From Geobacillus thermoleovorans (GTDB taxonomy: Bacteria; Bacillota; Bacilli; Bacillales; Anoxybacillaceae): a stretch of 64,000 bases of DNA. The notes beneath the pieces are model-generated. The model had not been told where the DNA came from. It worked only from the letters and a program-made list of their open reading frames with translations, and searched no databases. The translations under genes were made by a program, and so were the position numbers. Each line of letters begins with the position of its first letter. Position 1 is the first letter of the stretch. Shown here piece by piece: positions 57,129 to 64,000 of this stretch. The DNA lies in contig NZ_CP014335.1 of NCBI RefSeq assembly GCF_001610955.1, positions 3,047,001-3,111,000 on the forward strand. The letters run 5' to 3'.

Positions 57129-57370
57129 AGAGCGCTTGAACGTTCTCCCACCTACGCAAACGCTTAGAGATGGGAGATTCTCGGGGACACCTGCCATAAG
57201 GCAGACTGCCAGCCAGACCATTCCCGTCTGTCCCTGTGACTTGGCTGTTCCAACGAAGTCCTTCTTTCAAGATATTTTGAGCGGCGTTGGGGGACATCCA
57301 TGATGGAAGACGCTGATTCATTCCCCCCTTCGGCTGATCGCGTGAAAGCGGGGGCTTCTCGGTACATAAG
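57129..57370 (-). mobile_element. internally deleted IS605-type relic keeping the tnpB 3' end
   Basis: On the minus strand a left-end-like hairpin (GCCCCCGC...GGGGG, 57323..57354) is followed within about 40 bases by the end of a TnpB frame: NAAQNILKEGL is the third RuvC motif region, then GLAGSLPYGRCP and ending RRWENVQAL. The first 300 or so codons of tnpB are missing. What remains, the tnpB tail plus right end, is the part that encodes the omega-RNA scaffold in related elements. The right boundary is near 57130..57140. Confidence 0.7.
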
Positions 57371-57399
57371 AACAGGCGCCCGAGTTTCGGACGCCTGTT
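57371..57399 (-). terminator. hairpin after the aspartokinase gene
   Basis: AACAGGCG with CGCCTGTT plus CCGA/TCGG inside. The T-run on the minus strand is weak, but the position five bases after the stop supports a terminator. Confidence 0.6.
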
Positions 57400-57404
57400 T
57401 CGCG

Positions 57405-58781
57405 TTAGGAAAGGGGGCTTACGGTTGCCTGTTGGAAGTAGGCGTTGTACAAGGCGCGAACCGCCTCGTTGACGACTTCTTCTTTGACGCCGAACATCAT
57501 GCTCACTTCGGACGAACCTTGGTTGATCATCTCCAAGTTGATGTTGGCGTTGGCGAGCGCAGTCGTGGCTTTCGCCGCCATCCCGATCGTTTTTTCCATC
57601 CCTTCGCCGACGACCATAATGAGCGCCAAGCCGTACTCAATCGTCACCTCATCGACGGCAAGCTCCTCGCGGATGCGGGCGAGGATGCGCTCATCTTTTC
57701 CATCCACGAGTTGATCTGCCCGCAAAATGATCGACATGTTGTCGATGCCGGACGGCGTATGTTCGTAGGAGATGCCTTCGTCTTCTAAAATTTGCAGCAC
57801 ACGCCGGCCAAAGCCAATCTCACGGTTCATTAAGTATTTGCTGATGTTGATGCTGCAAAAGCCAGTGTCGCTTGCAATGCCGGCGACTGGTTCGTCGATA
57901 TGATTGCGCTTGGCGACGATCCACGTGCCTGGAGCGGCCGGGTTGTTTGTGTTTTTTACGCAAACGGGGATGCCGGCGCGATAGACCGGCTCAAGCGCCT
58001 CGTCATGAAAGACGGAAAATCCGGAATACGACAGCTCACGCATCTCGCGGTACGTGATTTCTTTCAACTTGCGGGCATCAGCGACGATCGACGGATTGAC
58101 GCAATAAATCGAATCGACGTCGGTAAAGTTTTCGTACACGTCCGCTTTGACGCCCGCGGCGACGATCGAGCCCGTAATATCCGACCCGCCGCGCGGGAAC
58201 GTGACGATATGGCCCGATCGGGAATAGCCGAAAAATCCTGGGATGACCAAAACGCCGCGCCGTTCGCGCAGCTGCTTCAGTTTGTCGTACGACTCCGGCA
58301 GCACTTGGGCGTTGCCCGGCTCATCGGTGACGATGATGCCGGCTTCAAGCGGGCTGACGTAGCTCGCCTCAAGCCCGCAATCTTGCAAATAGAGCGCCAT
58401 GAGCCTTGCGTTATGGTCTTCGCCGCTCGCTTTAATGGCGTCAAACAACCGAGGCGGCTCGCTTCGATAGGCGCTGATTTTCGACTGCAAGTCATCGACA
58501 AGCTCGGCCAAAAAGCCGTCGGCTTCCAGCCCCAGCTCATTGGCAATATCAGCATACCGCTTCACGATCGCTTCCATTGTTTCCTCATGCGGCTCGCCAG
58601 CCACAACTTGTTCGGCCAGCTGGATGAGCATATCGGTCACTTTCACATCGTCCTTGTACCGTTTCCCCGGCGCCGACACGACGACGATGCGGCGCTCGAT
58701 ATCCGAGCTGACGATGTCGGCCACTTTACGGAATTGTGCAGCGCTCGCCACCGAACTTCCACCGAATTTGGCTACTTTCAT
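57405..58781 (-). CDS. aspartate kinase (monofunctional, class III, YclM/ThrD-like)
   Basis: 458 residues. Kinase domain motifs KFGGSSVA at the N-terminus, SAPGKRYKDD near residue 38 and FPRGGSDITGS near 205. Two C-terminal ACT domains (about 310-450: GFCSINISKYLMNREIG; INLEMINQGSSEVSMMFGV). It phosphorylates aspartate, the first step to lysine, threonine and methionine. The length and ACT layout resemble the third aspartokinase of Bacillus, sensitive to threonine plus lysine. Single gene; no leader riboswitch is seen upstream. Confidence 0.92.
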   Translation of the reverse strand: MKVAKFGGSSVASAAQFRKVADIVSSDIERRIVVVSAPGKRYKDDVKVTDMLIQLAEQVVAGEPHEETMEAIVKRYADIANELGLEADGFLAELVDDLQSKISAYRSEPPRLFDAIKASGEDHNARLMALYLQDCGLEASYVSPLEAGIIVTDEPGNAQVLPESYDKLKQLRERRGVLVIPGFFGYSRSGHIVTFPRGGSDITGSIVAAGVKADVYENFTDVDSIYCVNPSIVADARKLKEITYREMRELSYSGFSVFHDEALEPVYRAGIPVCVKNTNNPAAPGTWIVAKRNHIDEPVAGIASDTGFCSINISKYLMNREIGFGRRVLQILEDEGISYEHTPSGIDNMSIILRADQLVDGKDERILARIREELAVDEVTIEYGLALIMVVGEGMEKTIGMAAKATTALANANINLEMINQGSSEVSMMFGVKEEVVNEAVRALYNAYFQQATVSPLS

Positions 58782-58853
58782 CGTTCATGACCCTTTCTGT
58801 CGAAAGTCTCTATAATTGTTTATCATATCACATTTTTCCGCCCATGGAACTAT

Positions 58854-59075
58854 TCATTTTTTAGAAATTTCCGCGAACGTCCCAAAACGCCGCCATCGCC
58901 GGCCATGACTCTCTTCAAAACAGATGACGCCGTGCTTCGTCAATGGAAAGACGGTGCTGCAACAGCCCCCCCCCGCCTTGACAAACGGATGATGGTTCAG
59001 CACAGCGCCGTTTTTCCATCGTTCCTCCTCGATTTTTTCCGAAAACGGCCGCTCTGCCTCACGTTTGTGCCACAT
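58854..59075 (-). CDS. possible small protein, 73 aa
   Basis: Frame from ATG 59073..59075 (MWHKREAERPFSEKIEEERW) to the stop at 58854, overlapping the end of the DUF1284 gene by 17 bases. It ends GRRWRRFGTFAEISKK. There is no good RBS, and a run of nine C (58968..58977 area) crosses it, so it may be chance. Reported at low confidence. Confidence 0.3.
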   Translation of the reverse strand: MWHKREAERPFSEKIEEERWKNGAVLNHHPFVKAGGGCCSTVFPLTKHGVICFEESHGRRWRRFGTFAEISKK

Positions 59076-59493
59076 TGCCGCGGCGGACGTTGGCGATCCC
59101 TTCTTTGCAGACGCCGTACGGCAGCCACGAGCAGTTGCGGCATAACTCGTCCAAATCATCCGGCTTGACCCGTTCCGCCGTCCGCCGGATCAGTTCAGAC
59201 TTCCAATACACATTGCCCGGCTCCAAGCCTAAATGGCGAATGACGTTTCCGTCAAGCGAACGGACGTGGGCATCGGAATTCGGGCCGGCTTCACACGTTG
59301 TCTCCCCATGATGCGGGCAGGCGAGGCACGCCTCATCGAGCGCCGCGACGACTTCAATCGGGAAATCGTCGTGTTCATCGCGAATGCGGGCTACGATCTC
59401 CCACATTTTTTCCACGAACGACGGGCTGTAGCCCATGCCGCGAAACCCGTGTACACAAAGCAAATGATGACCGCGCAAACGAACCGGTTTCAT
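59059..59493 (-). CDS. DUF1284 protein with cysteine clusters
   Basis: 144 residues. LRGHHLLCVHGFRGMGYS near the start and the conserved cysteines ACLACPHHGETTC (about 66-78) and CRNCSWLPYGVC (about 119-130) define DUF1284, which may bind an iron-sulphur cluster. The function of the family is not known. RBS AGGGGAG precedes the ATG. Soluble, single gene. Confidence 0.85.
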   Translation of the reverse strand: MKPVRLRGHHLLCVHGFRGMGYSPSFVEKMWEIVARIRDEHDDFPIEVVAALDEACLACPHHGETTCEAGPNSDAHVRSLDGNVIRHLGLEPGNVYWKSELIRRTAERVKPDDLDELCRNCSWLPYGVCKEGIANVRRGNVAQT

Positions 59494-59913
59494 CTTCTCT
59501 CCCCTCCCTTTCTTTCCTTTGGCGGGTATTGGTCAAGGGCGAATCTGGCTCTGAGAATGCCCTACGATTCCCAACGGGATGGCTCGTGTGGAGTTTTCAT
59601 AGAACTTTTGACGCTGCCTTCTTTCCTCTCTTCAGACATATGCCGCCCGGCCCAATCGTTTCTATCGTTTTTGACTCCATCATACGTCAACTCTTTTCAT
59701 TGAGCAACTGGCACCTCGATAACCAGCAGCGGACAGCTAAGCGACATCCCTTTCAGACCTATGCATCGTCTATGAAACGGTGGGCTCCCGGCCTTCGCCC
59801 AAACCGCCGTTTTCCTCGGTCAATTCGGAAAAATAACGGATCTGCTTTATACAGACAGCCGTCATGATACAATGAGAAAGGGAACGATGTTGCTGGGAAA
59901 GGACTGGCTGATC
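59494..59913 (+). promoter_or_regulatory. gene-free stretch with a promoter for the 186-aa gene
   Basis: No convincing gene or RNA is seen here. Near its right end TACAAT (59868..59873) preceded by TGA is an extended -10 with TTTATA about 16 bases upstream. This -10 overlaps the ATG at 59872, so translation of the next gene must start further downstream. Confidence 0.5.
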
Positions 59914-60474
59914 ATGACGAAAGAAGAATTGGCACGCTCGCTTTCCGTCTTGCTTCATGAGCTGACGAAATCATGGCGGAAAGAAAAAATTCATTCCGAT
60001 GTGCTCGAAATCATTATGAAACTGCGCATTCAAACCGATGACGACGACCAATACGTTGCCGATCTGCTCGGCAACATCGCGTTTGCGAGCGAATCGGCTC
60101 ATGCGCTCAAGCAAATTTGGGGCTATATGCTGCGCGAGCAAACCTTTCTATCGCCACAGACGATCGAGGCGATGCTCACTGACGCCCAGCGCAAGATCCA
60201 GCGCCGACTGTCAGAGATGACGGCCCGCTATGAGCGTCCGTTTTTGTCCATCGATGACCCGCTCGAGCGGAAACGCCAGCTTGAGCGCTCCTACGGTGCG
60301 CTTCTTTTGTTCAACCGGATCGCCACCGACTTTTTGCTTGAGTTCGTCCGCGAAGAAAACGAAACGGCAGCGAGCGTCTTTTTCGCCGCCGACCCGAACG
60401 AGGCGATCGAAGTGTTCCATCATCTTTGCAGCGTCTACGCGAGCCGCTGGCTGGAAGGCCTGGAAGTCGATTGA
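59914..60474 (+). CDS. hypothetical protein, 186 aa, helical
   Basis: Start chosen at ATG 59914 (AAAGGA 10 bases upstream), because the candidate promoter -10 overlaps the first ATG of the longer frame; ATG 59887 is an alternative. The protein is soluble and almost wholly helical (TKEELARSLSVLLHELTKSW; YVADLLGNIAFASESAHALK; SYGALLLFNRIATDFLLEFV). Not recognised. The clean coding pattern and the terminator after it support a real gene. Confidence 0.65.
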   Translation: MTKEELARSLSVLLHELTKSWRKEKIHSDVLEIIMKLRIQTDDDDQYVADLLGNIAFASESAHALKQIWGYMLREQTFLSPQTIEAMLTDAQRKIQRRLSEMTARYERPFLSIDDPLERKRQLERSYGALLLFNRIATDFLLEFVREENETAASVFFAADPNEAIEVFHHLCSVYASRWLEGLEVD

Positions 60475-60513
60475 TGGACAAACCGTCGATTCAAGTCCTT
60501 GAAGCGAACCAAA

Positions 60514-60538
60514 GGTGCCCCAAAAGCGGCGGGGCGCC
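60514..60538 (+). terminator. terminator of the 186-aa gene
   Basis: GGTGCCCC with GGGGCGCC (one G-U pair), followed by TTTTCTC on the plus strand. Confidence 0.8.
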
Positions 60539-60580
60539 TTTTCTCATCACCATCTATACTGCCGCATTGGCATTTTCGAC

Positions 60581-60609
60581 TTGACAGTATTGTCCAGCCA
60601 TGATATTGT
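60581..60609 (+). promoter_or_regulatory. sigma-A promoter of the aldehyde dehydrogenase gene
   Basis: Perfect TTGACA (60581..60586), 17-base spacer, TATTGT (60604..60609), about 80 bases before the ATG. Confidence 0.8.
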
Positions 60610-60617
60610 ATTCATTG

Positions 60618-60642
60618 GAAAGAATTTTTATAATATTCTTTC
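60618..60642. promoter_or_regulatory. palindromic operator candidate at the transcription start
   Basis: GAAAGAAT and ATTCTTTC, 8-bp arms around nine AT bases, placed about +1 to +25 of the promoter at 60581. A repressor bound here would block the aldehyde dehydrogenase gene. Confidence 0.5.
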
Positions 60643-60687
60643 GTTTGTAAGCGAATACAAAAAACTCAAATGAAGGAGGAATCGGGG

Positions 60688-62208
60688 ATGATCTACGCAC
60701 AACCAGGCCAGCCAGGCGCGCTTGTCACATTTAAAAAGCGCTACGAAAACTTCATTGGCGGCAAATGGGTGCCGCCGGTCGACGGCGAGTATTTCGAAAA
60801 TATCACGCCAATCACCGGACAGCCGTATTGCGAAGTGCCGCGCTCAAAAGCGGCGGACATCGAACTGGCGCTTGACGCCGCCCATGCGGCAAAAGACGCA
60901 TGGGGACGCACGTCTCCAGCGGAGCGCGCCCGTTTGTTGAACAAAATCGCCGACCGGATGGAAGAAAACTTGGAAATGCTCGCCGTTGCGGAAACATGGG
61001 AAAACGGCAAGCCGATCCGCGAAACGTTGGCGGCTGACATCCCGCTTGCCATCGACCATTTCCGCTACTTCGCCAGCTGCATTCGCGCGCAAGAAGGCAC
61101 GATTTCGGAAATCGATCACGACACGGTCGCCTATCATTTCAAAGAACCGCTCGGCGTCGTCGGGCAAATCATCCCGTGGAACTTCCCGATTTTAATGGCG
61201 GCCTGGAAACTCGCGCCAGCGCTCGCGGCCGGCAACTGCGTCGTGTTGAAACCGGCGGAGCAAACGCCGACGTCGATCCTCGTTCTCATCGAACTCATCG
61301 AAGATTTGCTTCCGCCTGGCGTCGTCAACGTTGTGAACGGCTTTGGCTTAGAAGCCGGCAAGCCGCTCGCCTCGAATCCACGCGTGGCGAAAGTGGCGTT
61401 CACCGGTGAAACGACGACCGGACGGCTCATCATGCAGTACGCCTCGCAAAACATCGTGCCGGTCACGCTTGAGCTTGGCGGCAAGTCCCCGAACATTTTC
61501 TTCGCTGATGTGATGGACAAAGATGACGAGTTTCTCGATAAAGCCCTCGAAGGGTTTACGATGTTCGCTCTAAACCAAGGCGAAGTGTGCACATGCCCGT
61601 CGCGCGCCCTCATCCACGAGTCGATTTACGATGCCTTTATGGAACGGGCGCTTGAACGCGTCAAGCAAATCAAGCAAGGCAATCCGCTCGATACGGAAAC
61701 AATGATCGGCGCCCAAGCCTCGTCCGAGCAGCTCGAGAAAATTTTGTCATACATCGACATCGGCAAACAGGAAGGCGCCGAACTTTTGATCGGCGGCGAA
61801 CGGAACATGCTGGAAGGGGAACTCTCCGGCGGATACTATGTCAAGCCGACGATTTTCAAAGGACATAACAAAATGCGCATCTTCCAAGAAGAAATTTTCG
61901 GCCCGGTGCTCGCGGTCACGACGTTTAAAGATCACGACGAAGCGCTTTCGATCGCCAATGAGACGCTGTACGGCCTTGGCGCCGGCGTCTGGACGCGCGA
62001 CATCAACACCGCGTACCGGTTCGGCCGCGGCATCCAGGCCGGCCGCGTGTGGACGAACTGCTATCACATTTATCCGGCCCATGCGGCATTTGGCGGCTAC
62101 AAGATGTCCGGCATCGGCCGCGAAACGCACAAAATGATGCTCGACCATTACCAACAAACGAAAAACTTGCTCGTCAGCTATTCGCCGAAAAAACTTGGCT
62201 TGTTCTGA
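60688..62208 (+). CDS. aldehyde dehydrogenase (acetaldehyde dehydrogenase-like)
   Basis: 506 residues from the ATG at 60688 (GGAGG 8 bases upstream), the usual length of the AldA/ExaC group. NAD-binding [20 protein letters not shown], general-base Glu262 in LELGGKSPN, catalytic Cys301 in [11 protein letters not shown], and a C-terminal [13 protein letters not shown] segment. It oxidises acetaldehyde or a similar aldehyde to the acid with NAD. The DUF779 gene downstream is a common partner of this group. Strong promoter and likely operator upstream. Confidence 0.92.
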   Translation: MIYAQPGQPGALVTFKKRYENFIGGKWVPPVDGEYFENITPITGQPYCEVPRSKAADIELALDAAHAAKDAWGRTSPAERARLLNKIADRMEENLEMLAVAETWENGKPIRETLAADIPLAIDHFRYFASCIRAQEGTISEIDHDTVAYHFKEPLGVVGQIIPWNFPILMAAWKLAPALAAGNCVVLKPAEQTPTSILVLIELIEDLLPPGVVNVVNGFGLEAGKPLASNPRVAKVAFTGETTTGRLIMQYASQNIVPVTLELGGKSPNIFFADVMDKDDEFLDKALEGFTMFALNQGEVCTCPSRALIHESIYDAFMERALERVKQIKQGNPLDTETMIGAQASSEQLEKILSYIDIGKQEGAELLIGGERNMLEGELSGGYYVKPTIFKGHNKMRIFQEEIFGPVLAVTTFKDHDEALSIANETLYGLGAGVWTRDINTAYRFGRGIQAGRVWTNCYHIYPAHAAFGGYKMSGIGRETHKMMLDHYQQTKNLLVSYSPKKLGLF

Positions 62209-62232
62209 CATTGGTCCACCTGCTCTTCCACA

Positions 62233-62264
62233 GCAAAAGGCAGCGCGTCGGCGCTGCCTTTTGC
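62233..62264. terminator. strong hairpin between aldehyde dehydrogenase and DUF779 genes
   Basis: Fourteen-bp perfect stem (62233..62246 with 62251..62264, core GGCAGCGC) around GTCG. There is no long T-run after it, so it may act as a partial terminator or processing signal that lowers DUF779 expression. Confidence 0.6.
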
Positions 62265-62416
62265 CCACTGTTGCATCCATTGCCGCCAAAACCACGCAAA
62301 CGCCTTTTGATGATGGAATGGAAAACAACGCAGCAACCGTTCCATTCGACGAATTCAGCGCAGCTGCGCCAGGCCGGCGCCTGTCTTTGACCGTGATGCG
62401 AAAGGAGGTGCATCCG

Positions 62417-62776
62417 ATGCCTAATGAACCGAAAGTCATCGCCACCGAAGCGGCGTTAAAATTGATTGAAAAATTAAAGGCGAAATACGGGCCGCTCATG
62501 TTCCATCAATCCGGCGGCTGCTGCGACGGCAGCTCGCCGATGTGCTACCCGCTCGGTGAGTTGATCGTCGGCGATTCCGACGTTTTGCTTGGCGAAATCG
62601 GCGGCTGCCCGTTTTACATCGCCAAGGCGCAATACGAATATTGGAAGCATACACAGCTCATCATCGATGTCGTTCCGGGGCGCGGCGGCATGTTTTCACT
62701 GGAAGGCCCGGAAGGCGTCCGCTTTCTCACCCGCTCGCGCGTCTTCGGCCAAAGCGAGGATGCAGGTGCGCCGTAA
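62417..62776 (+). CDS. DUF779 protein
   Basis: 119 residues from the ATG at 62417 (AAAGGAGGTG 6 bases upstream). Conserved cysteines in HQSGGCCDGSSPMCYP and GGCPFYI. DUF779 genes commonly follow acetaldehyde dehydrogenase genes; the function is not established. The frame upstream of this ATG covers the hairpin and is not coding. Confidence 0.88.
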   Translation: MPNEPKVIATEAALKLIEKLKAKYGPLMFHQSGGCCDGSSPMCYPLGELIVGDSDVLLGEIGGCPFYIAKAQYEYWKHTQLIIDVVPGRGGMFSLEGPEGVRFLTRSRVFGQSEDAGAP

Positions 62777-62937
62777 GCCGCCCATTGCGGAACGCCGCTG
62801 TGAACCCGCCATGTGCGATGCATGAATCGCTTGTCCAATGAAAAGCACGGAGCTCGACCGCTCCCCTTCGCCCCCGTTCCCAGATGCTTTATCCCCTTCG
62901 GAGCGGTTTGTTCGTCGCAACAAAAAAATGGCGGTCC

Positions 62938-62969
62938 GCCACCTGACCAAATGAGGCGCGGTCCGCCAT
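62938..62969 (+). terminator. terminator after DUF779 region
   Basis: ATGGCGG with CCGCCAT plus GGTCCGC pairs inside, followed by TCCTTTTCTTT. The rest of 62777..63100 has no gene besides the IS605 left end. Confidence 0.65.
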
Positions 62970-62989
62970 GTCCTTTTCTTTACAGACCT

Positions 62990-64000
62990 GCGAGCGAGAA
63001 AGCCCACTCCTTGAGGAGTGGGATGAAAGCGAGCCGTTTTCTTATATTGAATGATGATGAAAAAAACGGTATCATGTAATCGTCGCAAGGAGGTGAATCC
63101 ATGCCGACCATCACACTAAGGCTGGAACTGCACAACCCAACGAAAGTCAAACAGGAAATGTATGAACGGATGACAGAAGTGAATACCGCGTTTGCGAATT
63201 GGCTGTTGGATCATCCCGAGCTGAATCAAGCGACGAGCAAAATTTTTAAAGCGTTTTCGTCGCAGCGGTTTCCTTCCGCCGTCGTGAATCAAACGATTCG
63301 AGAAGTGAAGTCCCAAAAGAAAAACCAGAAAACAAAGAAGTTTCGAACATTCTGGTGTTGCTTTAACAACCAAAACGTAAAGGTGGAAAAGAAAGGAGCG
63401 TTCTACACGGTTTCCTTCCCCACACTGGAGAAGCGAATTGGCGTGCCGGTCGTCACGCGCCCCTATCAAGAAGCATGGCTGAATCGGCTGCTTAACGGAA
63501 CTGCTAAACAAGGGGCAGCCAAGCTCTACAAAAAGAGAAAGAAATGGTACTTGGCGATCGCGATCACCTTTGAAGTCAAGCCGCGGCACGAAACAAAGGT
63601 GATGGGCGTTGACGTTGGGCTTCGCTATATCGCTGTGGCCAGCGTGGGAACGAAATCACTGTTTTTCAAAGGGAACCAATGCGCCTTTGTACGCCGACGA
63701 TATGCGGCTTTGCGGCGAAGGTTGGGCAAAGCGAAGAAGCTCCATATGATTCGCAAAATCGGCCGCAAAGAGTCCCGCTGGATGAAGGATCAAAATCACA
63801 AAATCAGCCGTCAAATCGTGAATTTTGCGCTCGCCAACGGTGTTGGCGTGATTCGAATGGAAGCGTTGACGGGGATTCGCAAGCGGGCAACATCGGCCAA
63901 AGAAGCGGGGCGAAGCCTTCATGCTTGGGCGTTTCATCAACTGCAAACGATGATTGCCTATAAGGCGGAAATGGCGGGCATTCGCGTTGAGTGGGTGAAT
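62990..64000 (+). mobile_element. IS605-type element, left end and tnpB (right end outside window)
   Basis: A subterminal hairpin CCCACTCC-TTGA-GGAGTGGG (63003..63022) bordered by GAAAGC and GATGAAAGC is a typical left end recognised by TnpA. No tnpA precedes tnpB, so this is a tnpB-only copy. The exact left boundary cannot be fixed by eye. Confidence 0.8.
63101..64000 (+). CDS. tnpB: TnpB RNA-guided nuclease (partial, runs off the window)
   Basis: 300 residues are visible from the ATG at 63101 (AAGGAGG 7 bases upstream). N-terminal part MPTITLRLELHNPTKVKQEM is the usual TnpB start. RuvC-I Asp171 lies in MGVDVGLRYIAV and RuvC-II Glu254 in VIRMEALTGIRKRA. The zinc finger and third RuvC motif would lie beyond the window. 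TnpB proteins cut DNA guided by an omega-RNA made from the element's right end, which keeps the element at its site. It is different from the relic at 57129 in its end sequences. Confidence 0.93.
   Translation, partial: MPTITLRLELHNPTKVKQEMYERMTEVNTAFANWLLDHPELNQATSKIFKAFSSQRFPSAVVNQTIREVKSQKKNQKTKKFRTFWCCFNNQNVKVEKKGAFYTVSFPTLEKRIGVPVVTRPYQEAWLNRLLNGTAKQGAAKLYKKRKKWYLAIAITFEVKPRHETKVMGVDVGLRYIAVASVGTKSLFFKGNQCAFVRRRYAALRRRLGKAKKLHMIRKIGRKESRWMKDQNHKISRQIVNFALANGVGVIRMEALTGIRKRATSAKEAGRSLHAWAFHQLQTMIAYKAEMAGIRVEWVN

Noticed and set aside
58854..59075. The 73-aa frame after the DUF1284 gene as a firm gene
   Set aside because: No RBS, overlap with the upstream gene, and a C homopolymer inside; kept only as a low-confidence entry.

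Overview
The window looks like a chromosomal segment of a thermophilic Geobacillus, most likely G. stearothermophilus. The liquefying alpha-amylase at 28817..30466 matches my memory of the classical AmyS of that species almost residue for residue, and the S-layer protein at 47739..50381 has the SbsC/SgsE-type N-terminus known from it. Most genes are GC-rich with strong AGGAGG-type ribosome binding sites and frequent GTG or TTG starts.

Layout. 1..12.4 kb (all minus strand): a cell-wall polysaccharide operon with a nucleotide-sugar pathway (dehydrogenase, oxidoreductase, aminotransferase, acetyltransferase, 2-epimerase) that should make UDP-2,3-diacetamido-2,3-dideoxy-mannuronic acid, plus flippase, polymerase, chain-length protein, two glycosyltransferases and the initiating TagO-type enzyme. 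12.7..16.0 kb: accessory Sec pair SecA2 and a SlaP-type S-layer assembly protein. 16.2..32.9 kb: secreted proteins (C-terminal processing protease, a stand-alone S-layer-type anchor domain, phosphodiester glycosidase, CAP protein, small anchor protein, giant amylopullulanase, AmyS, cyclic-nucleotide phosphodiesterase/nucleotidase). 33.0..36.4 kb: AT-richer accessory genes, including a membrane-anchored NUDIX protein and a coiled-coil secreted protein behind a c-di-GMP-I-like riboswitch. 36.4..46.9 kb: a nested pile of transposons (ISLre2 remnant; IS21 hit by IS982 hit by a second IS21; a Tn7/Mu-like three-gene element hit by an IS3-family IS). 46.9..53.6 kb: RadC-like protein, S-layer protein, another anchor protein, an NlpC/P60 cell-wall hydrolase. 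53.8..64 kb: more ordinary genes (XRE regulator, ssbB, ywpF, sortase with its own LPxTA substrate, aspartokinase, DUF1284, aldehyde dehydrogenase with DUF779) and two IS605-type traces, one an internally deleted relic and one a tnpB gene that runs off the window.

How it fits together. The first operon probably makes the secondary cell wall polymer. SecA2/SlaP would export S-layer cargo. The S-layer protein and the stand-alone 246-aa protein carry the SbsC-type polymer-binding helical domain. Six other secreted proteins share a different module of about 85 residues, N-terminal in four and C-terminal in two, which I infer is a wall- or S-layer-anchoring domain. AmyS lacks it and should diffuse freely, while the amylopullulanase and nucleotidase carry it at the C-terminus. 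The whole region reads as a cell-surface locus: polymer, exporter, lattice and lattice-associated enzymes, interrupted by a transposon landing zone.
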